Shown in pieces: positions 60,279 through 64,000 of a stretch of DNA of 64,000 bases. The stretch comes from Candidatus Polarisedimenticolaceae bacterium (GTDB lineage: Bacteria; Acidobacteriota; Polarisedimenticolia; Polarisedimenticolales; DASRJG01). The position numbers and the translations under genes were made by a program. The stretch's first letter is position 1. Every line of letters begins with the position of its first letter. The stretch lies in assembly GCA_036275915.1 (NCBI GenBank), contig DASUCV010000006.1, forward strand, positions 1 through 64,000, given 5' to 3'. The notes below the pieces were generated by a model, which was not told the DNA's origin, did no database searches, and was given only the letters and a program-made list of their open reading frames with translations.

Positions 60279-61457
60279 TCAGTCGGCTCGCTTCTTCAGC
60301 AATGTCGCCCGCGTCACCGCCCGCTCGCCCAGCTTCTCGCGCACCGCGTCCTGCGCCTCGGCCATCTTGCGCGCGCGGTCGGTAGCCGGGTCCGAGAAGA
60401 GATGCGTCGGTACTGACGACGCGGTCACGAGCCCGCTCATGCCGACGCCGATGAGACGCACACCGTGTCCCGCGAGGTCGATCTTCTCGGCGAACATCGC
60501 ACGCGCCGCCTCGACGATCGGCTCGGCGAGGTCGGTCGGCGCGCTGAGGGTCGTCGCGCGCGTCCACGTCGTGAAGTCGCCGGTGCGGATCTTGAGATTG
60601 ACGGTCCGGCCTTTGAGGCCGGACGAGCGCAGCGAGCGGGCGACTCCTTCCGATCTCGCCAGGAGCGCGCGGTCGATGTCCCGCGGGTCGCGCAGGTCCT
60701 CAGAGTAAGTTCGCTCCTCGGAGATCGATTTCGACTCGGGGTCCGCGTGGACGCGGCGATCATCTTCCCCCTGAGCGAGCGCCGCGACGTGACGCGCGAG
60801 GCCGTCGCCGACGAGCGAGGCAAGGGCCGGGATCGAGATCTTCGCGACGTCGCCGACGGTGTAGATTCCGGCGCGCTCGAACCTCTCGGCCGATTTCGGG
60901 CCGACGCCCCAGAGGCGTCCGACCGGGAGCGGCCAGAGTCGCTTCGGCACGTCCTCCAGCGGGAAAACGACGAGACCGTCCGGCTTCTCGAGGTCCGACG
61001 CGAGCTTTGCCAGGAACTTGTTCGGTGCGACGCCGACGGACGCGGTGAGCCGCTGCTCGCGCTTGATGCGGTCCTTGAGGCGACGCGCGACCAGGCGCCC
61101 CGCTTCGAGATCCGCCGCCCAACCGGTCAGGTCGAGGAACGCCTCGTCGATCGAGAGCGGTTCCACGACCGGCGCCTCGGCGTCCATGATGCGGCGGATC
61201 GCGCGCGAGACCTCGACGTAAAGCTCCATGCGCGGAGGCAGCCAGACCGCGTTGGGACAGAGGCGGGCGGCGGTGACGGACGGCATCGCCGAGCGCACGC
61301 CGTCGACGCGCGCCTCGTACGAGCACGTCGCGACGACGCCGCGCTTTCCGTCGTGGCCGATGATGAGCGGCTTGCCGGCGAGCGAGGCGTCTTCCCGGAT
61401 CTCGACCGCCGCGTAGAACGCGTCCATGTCGAGGTGGAGGACGACGCGGCCGGCCAT
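60279..61457 (-). CDS. dinB: DNA polymerase IV (Y family)
   Basis: 392 residues. The catalytic carboxylates are Asp10/Asp12 (LHLDMDAFYAAVE) and Asp104/Glu105 (SIDEAFLD), with SYEARVDGVRSAMP (usual YxARxxGVRxxM) and VGVAPNKFLAKLASDLEKPDG also conserved. It does error-prone synthesis past lesions. The C-terminal little-finger is present; the final beta-clamp motif is not obvious. It starts 3 bp after the hydrolase gene on the same strand and is probably co-transcribed with it; no LexA box is visible in the short gap. Confidence 0.96.
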   Translation of the reverse strand: MAGRVVLHLDMDAFYAAVEIREDASLAGKPLIIGHDGKRGVVATCSYEARVDGVRSAMPSVTAARLCPNAVWLPPRMELYVEVSRAIRRIMDAEAPVVEPLSIDEAFLDLTGWAADLEAGRLVARRLKDRIKREQRLTASVGVAPNKFLAKLASDLEKPDGLVVFPLEDVPKRLWPLPVGRLWGVGPKSAERFERAGIYTVGDVAKISIPALASLVGDGLARHVAALAQGEDDRRVHADPESKSISEERTYSEDLRDPRDIDRALLARSEGVARSLRSSGLKGRTVNLKIRTGDFTTWTRATTLSAPTDLAEPIVEAARAMFAEKIDLAGHGVRLIGVGMSGLVTASSVPTHLFSDPATDRARKMAEAQDAVREKLGERAVTRATLLKKRAD

Positions 61458-61460
61458 GGC

Positions 61461-62237
61461 CTACATGGTAGCGAGAAGCTCGGCGATCGCGCGCGGCCGC
61501 TCGAGCACCGTCAGGTGCGCGGCGCCCTCGAGCAGGTGGAACTTCGCGCCTGGGATCGTCTCGGCGATCTTTCGCGTCTTCTCCGGCGGGATCAAGCTGT
61601 CGCCGCTGCCGGCGACGACGAGAGTCGGCGCGGCGATCGACGGAAGGAGCGGCGTCCGATCGGGACGCGCCGCGAGCGCCATGAGCGTCGGCGGAAGACC
61701 GGCGTCGCCGACTCTCTCGAACATCACCGTCAACTGTCGACTGTTGACTGTGAACCTCTCGTCTTCGGTATTCAGGAAGGTGCCCATCATCCCGTCGAGG
61801 TAGGCGTGCCACCCCCGGCGTTCGACCGTCGCGATGGCGGCGGCGCGCTTGGATCGGCCGGTGTCGTCGTCGGGCTCGGCGGTCGTGCCGATGAACGCGT
61901 AGGCGCGGGCGAGGCCAGGATGGGCCGCCGCGAGGGCGAGCGCAACGTAGCCGCCCATCGAGATGCCGGCGACCAGCGGCCGCTCGATCGGGAGCGCGAG
62001 GATCGCGTTCGCGACGTCCTCGGCCCACAAAGCGACCGAAGGCGTGCGCCAGCCGAGCGTCGAGGCGCCGTGGCCGCGGAGGTCGGGGACGACGAGGCCG
62101 CGGTTCGGCGGAAGCGCCTTGATGACGTCGTCCCACATCGACCCGTCGCAGCCGAGGGCGTGGAGGAGGACGAGAGGATCCTTCCCGTCACGGAACAGGC
62201 AGGCGACCTGCGCGCCGTCGGCGGTGGAGAAGATCAC
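61461..62237 (-). CDS. Alpha/beta hydrolase
   Basis: 258 residues. Nucleophile GISMGGYVALAL (Ser about 92), LVVAGSGDSLIPPEKT (Asp about 212) and EGAAHLTVLERP (His about 239) form the triad; the oxyanion loop is LLHALGCDGSMWD. The substrate is unknown. A short insertion (FTVNSRQLTVMF, about 160-171) in the cap region is encoded by a GTCAAC-GTTGAC palindrome, probably an in-frame repeat insertion. Overlaps the upstream oxidoreductase by 4 nt and is 3 bp before dinB. Confidence 0.85.
   Translation of the reverse strand: MIFSTADGAQVACLFRDGKDPLVLLHALGCDGSMWDDVIKALPPNRGLVVPDLRGHGASTLGWRTPSVALWAEDVANAILALPIERPLVAGISMGGYVALALAAAHPGLARAYAFIGTTAEPDDDTGRSKRAAAIATVERRGWHAYLDGMMGTFLNTEDERFTVNSRQLTVMFERVGDAGLPPTLMALAARPDRTPLLPSIAAPTLVVAGSGDSLIPPEKTRKIAETIPGAKFHLLEGAAHLTVLERPRAIAELLATM
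61729..61748. repeat. GTCAAC/GTTGAC palindrome inside the hydrolase gene
   Basis: GTCAAC (61729-61734) and GTTGAC (61743-61748) flank a TCGA-centred spacer. The related ACCGTCAA and TTGACTGTGAAC extend the symmetry. It encodes TVNSRQLTV in frame. Sequences of this type recur between and inside genes in some bacteria as small intergenic repeats. Confidence 0.5.
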
Positions 62238-63163
62238 AGCGCGAGCACCAGCTTCCCTCGGACGTGGCCCTGACGGCTTTCGTGCTGCGCCTTCGCGGCC
62301 TCGTCGAGGCGGAAGATCGTCTGCACGTGCGGCCTCAGGGTCTTGCGCTGCGCGTGGGCGGCGAGGATCTCCAGCTCGTCTCCCGAAGGGCGAGAGTTCA
62401 GACGCTCGAAGCGGATGCCGTTCGCCGCGGCGGTCGCACCCGCGACGCTCACGACGATGCCTCCGGGCTTGACGGCATGGAGCGCGCGCTCGAGCGCAGC
62501 GCCGCCGATGGCGTCGATCACGGCGTCGGCGCCGCCGTCGAAGCGAGCGTTCACCGACGCGACGAGATCGTCGCGGTCGTGATCGATTCCGGCCTCCGCG
62601 CCCTGGCTCATGACGAACTCCTGGTTCTTAGGGCCCGTCGTCGCGAGCGTGCGCGCGCCGGCGACCCGCGCGAGCTGCAGGGCGAAGTGACCGACGCCGC
62701 CCGAGCCGTTGAGGATGAGCAGCTTCGTGTCCTTCCTGACGCCCGCCTTCGCCAGCGCTTGCATCGCGGTGAGCGCGGCGCAGGGGACCGCGGCCGCCTC
62801 CTCGAAGAGCAGGTTGGGCGGCATCGCCGCGGCGTCGGCCTCCGGGACGACGACCAGCTCGGCGTAGGTGCCCCACTGGACGAACGGCTTGCGTGCGTAG
62901 GCGAAGACGCGCTCACCGCGACGGAAGCGATGGCACCCTTCTCCCAAGTCCTCGACGACGCCTGCCACGTCCCAACCGGGAATGAGCGGGAAGGCGTGGG
63001 GGAGCGACGCGAGGCCGCCCTCGCGCATCTTCCAGTCGACCGGATTCACGCCCGCGGCGACGGTGCGAATGAGGATCTCGCCCCGCGCAGCCTTGGGATC
63101 GGGCATCTCCATGACGGCGAGCTTCTCCGGCCCGCCGAACGCTCGAATCGCGACCGCCTTCAC
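62234..63163 (-). CDS. Quinone-oxidoreductase-like zinc-independent MDR protein
   Basis: 309 residues of the medium-chain dehydrogenase family, close to NADPH:quinone reductase/enone reductase types: MKAVAIRAFGGPEKLAVMEMPDPKAARGEILIRTVAAGVNPVDWKMREG, IPGWDVAGVVEDLGEG, ALTAMQALAKAGVRKDTKLLILNGSGGVGHFALQLA with the AxxGxxG-like NADPH motif. No zinc ligands. Detoxification of enones or quinones is the usual guess. The GTG start (MKAVAIRAF) follows GGGGGG. First gene of the oxidoreductase-hydrolase-dinB operon. Confidence 0.88.
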   Translation of the reverse strand: MKAVAIRAFGGPEKLAVMEMPDPKAARGEILIRTVAAGVNPVDWKMREGGLASLPHAFPLIPGWDVAGVVEDLGEGCHRFRRGERVFAYARKPFVQWGTYAELVVVPEADAAAMPPNLLFEEAAAVPCAALTAMQALAKAGVRKDTKLLILNGSGGVGHFALQLARVAGARTLATTGPKNQEFVMSQGAEAGIDHDRDDLVASVNARFDGGADAVIDAIGGAALERALHAVKPGGIVVSVAGATAAANGIRFERLNSRPSGDELEILAAHAQRKTLRPHVQTIFRLDEAAKAQHESRQGHVRGKLVLAL

Positions 63164-63185
63164 ATGTCCCCCCGGGACGGCTCGT

Positions 63186-63192
63186 TATTATA
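63186..63192. promoter_or_regulatory. Back-to-back -10 elements of the divergent oxidoreductase/enoyl-CoA hydratase pair
   Basis: TTATTATA reads TATAAT on the minus strand (63192-63187, perfect consensus) and TATTAT on the plus strand (63186-63191). Both genes have a leader of about 15-20 nt. The oxidoreductase GTG and the hydratase ATG (CGGAGGG) each have a ribosome-binding site. Confidence 0.45.
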
Positions 63193-63211
63193 GGCAGCCG
63201 CGGAGGGCACC

Positions 63212-63991
63212 ATGGCGGTCAAGACGGCTTCGGTGACGCTGACACGCGACGGAAGCGTCGGAATCGTGCGCCTCGAGCGGGCGCACGGCAACGCGATCAA
63301 CGACGACTTCGTCGAGGCGCTGATGTCGGTCCTCGCCGACGCGGAGGCCGACCCCGAGATCAAGGGCGTCCTCTTGACCGCGGCCGGCAAGATCTTCTGC
63401 CCCGGCCTCGACCTCCAGGAGCTGCATCCGCTCGACCGCCATGCGATGGAGCGGTTCATGCGGCGCTTCTCGGCGATGGTGCTCGCGCTCTACGCCTTCC
63501 CCAAGCCGGTCGTCGCATCGATGCACGGCCACGCGCTCGCGGGCGGGAGCGTGCTCGGCCTCTGCACCGACTGGCGCGTGCTGCGGCGCGGCGCGCTCGT
63601 CGGCCTGAACGAGGTGAAGGTCGGCGTCCCGCTGCCGTTCGGCGTCGCGCTCATCGTGCGCGACGCCGTGCCGCGAACCGCGCTCGCCGAGGTCGCGCTC
63701 CTCGGCCGGAACTTCAGCGACGACGCGGCGGTCGAGGCCGGTCTCGCCGACGAGCTGGCGGACGACCCCGCCGCCGTCGAGGCGCTCGCTCGCACCCGTC
63801 TCGACGAGTTCCTCTCGAAGGACGCGACGTCGTTCTCGGTGACGAAGCGTTACCTGCGCTCGCCGGTCATCGAGCGGATCCGGGCGAGCAACCTGCTTCT
63901 CCTCCCCGAGTGGCTCGACTGCTGGTTCTCGCCGGGGACGCGCTCGCGGATCGCGGCGATCGTCGAAGAATTGAAGGGAAAGTCGAAGTGA
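63212..63991 (+). CDS. Enoyl-CoA hydratase/isomerase family protein
   Basis: 259 residues of the crotonase fold: GIVRLERAHGNAIND (N-terminus), GVLLTAAGKIFCPGLDLQEL (oxyanion hole 1), PVVASMHGHALAGGSVLGLCTDWRVL (oxyanion hole 2, GHALAGG), then LNEVKVGVPLPFGV. The catalytic Glu positions of hydratases are not certain, so hydratase, isomerase or another crotonase activity is possible. RBS CGGAGGG. Last complete gene; the final 9 bp of the window hold no feature. Confidence 0.88.
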   Translation: MAVKTASVTLTRDGSVGIVRLERAHGNAINDDFVEALMSVLADAEADPEIKGVLLTAAGKIFCPGLDLQELHPLDRHAMERFMRRFSAMVLALYAFPKPVVASMHGHALAGGSVLGLCTDWRVLRRGALVGLNEVKVGVPLPFGVALIVRDAVPRTALAEVALLGRNFSDDAAVEAGLADELADDPAAVEALARTRLDEFLSKDATSFSVTKRYLRSPVIERIRASNLLLLPEWLDCWFSPGTRSRIAAIVEELKGKSK

Positions 63992-64000
63992 CCTGGGCGT

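Noticed and set aside
61461-61760. Frameshift in the alpha/beta hydrolase at the palindrome
   Set aside because: The insert keeps the frame and the catalytic Asp and His follow at normal spacing, so the gene is treated as intact.

Overview
The window is a gene-dense, very GC-rich chromosomal segment of a Gram-negative-type bacterium. It shows no phage, plasmid, insertion-sequence, CRISPR, rRNA or tRNA signal. An AsmA-type envelope protein, a TonB C-terminal domain, a giant sigma-54 activator, a mitochondrial-type citrate synthase and the general gene mix suggest Acidobacteriota or a deltaproteobacterial/Myxococcota-like relative. That assignment is inference; no marker gene here settles it. 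No gene-free stretch exceeds about 130 bp.

Layout. 1-4.0 kb: amino-sugar operon (TPR protein, glmU, glmS) on the minus strand. 4.1-9.1 kb: folate/pantothenate/CoA cluster (folK, a deoxynucleoside kinase, panB, panC, panD, a DUF2007 protein, then convergent folD-coaE). 9.1-19.7 kb: a secreted hypothetical protein, a small membrane protein, a repeat-built AsmA protein, uvrA, a mitochondrial-type citrate synthase, a small sigma-70 factor and an AraC regulator. 19.7-23 kb: a three-part hydrolase/DedA/ATP-grasp membrane protein divergent from an SDR. 23-29.4 kb: an 1800-residue sigma-54 activator, two matching dyads, a good -24/-12 promoter and a STAS-ECF sigma pair, which together look like one self-contained regulatory cascade. 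29.4-33.5 kb: a GH63 glucosidase operon with two small secreted proteins (DM13-like, YHS), bracketed by two copies of a palindromic repeat, then an orphan anti-sigma protein. 33.5-35.8 kb: uridine kinase-like protein, a small unknown, DoxX and a TonB-C protein behind a short upstream ORF. 35.8-43.2 kb: two divergent sugar-oxidation operons (6-phosphogluconolactonase, aquaporin, GMC oxidoreductase, VOC protein and glucose dehydrogenase, against a DUF336 protein and SMP-30 gluconolactonase). 43.2-49.2 kb: a subtilase with zinc-knuckle-like and glycogen-binding ends, YHS and DinB-like proteins, and two Rieske systems (one fused to a flavodoxin-type domain, one to a ferric-reductase-type membrane domain). 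49.2-57.8 kb: a 1572-residue AMP-ligase/GNAT fusion divergent from an archaemetzincin relative that has lost its catalytic histidines, glgC, and a large membrane protein. 57.8-64 kb: a molybdopterin oxidoreductase, yajQ, DNA polymerase IV, an alpha/beta hydrolase, a quinone-oxidoreductase-like protein and an enoyl-CoA hydratase.

Style of the genome. Genes are packed with ATGA/GTGA overlaps. Convergent genes repeatedly interlock their stop codons in 4 bp, leaving no room for conventional terminators. Several starts have a -10-like hexamer only 6-10 bp upstream and little or no Shine-Dalgarno sequence, which suggests leaderless mRNAs; two divergent pairs appear to share interlocked -10 elements inside 22-24 bp. 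The palindromic repeat family sits directly after stop codons.

The best candidate for an undescribed system is the sigma-54 activator / dyads / sigma-54 promoter / STAS-ECF module at 23.0-29.4 kb. The hydrolase-DedA-ATP-grasp fusion and the AMP-ligase-GNAT / pseudo-archaemetzincin divergent pair come next.
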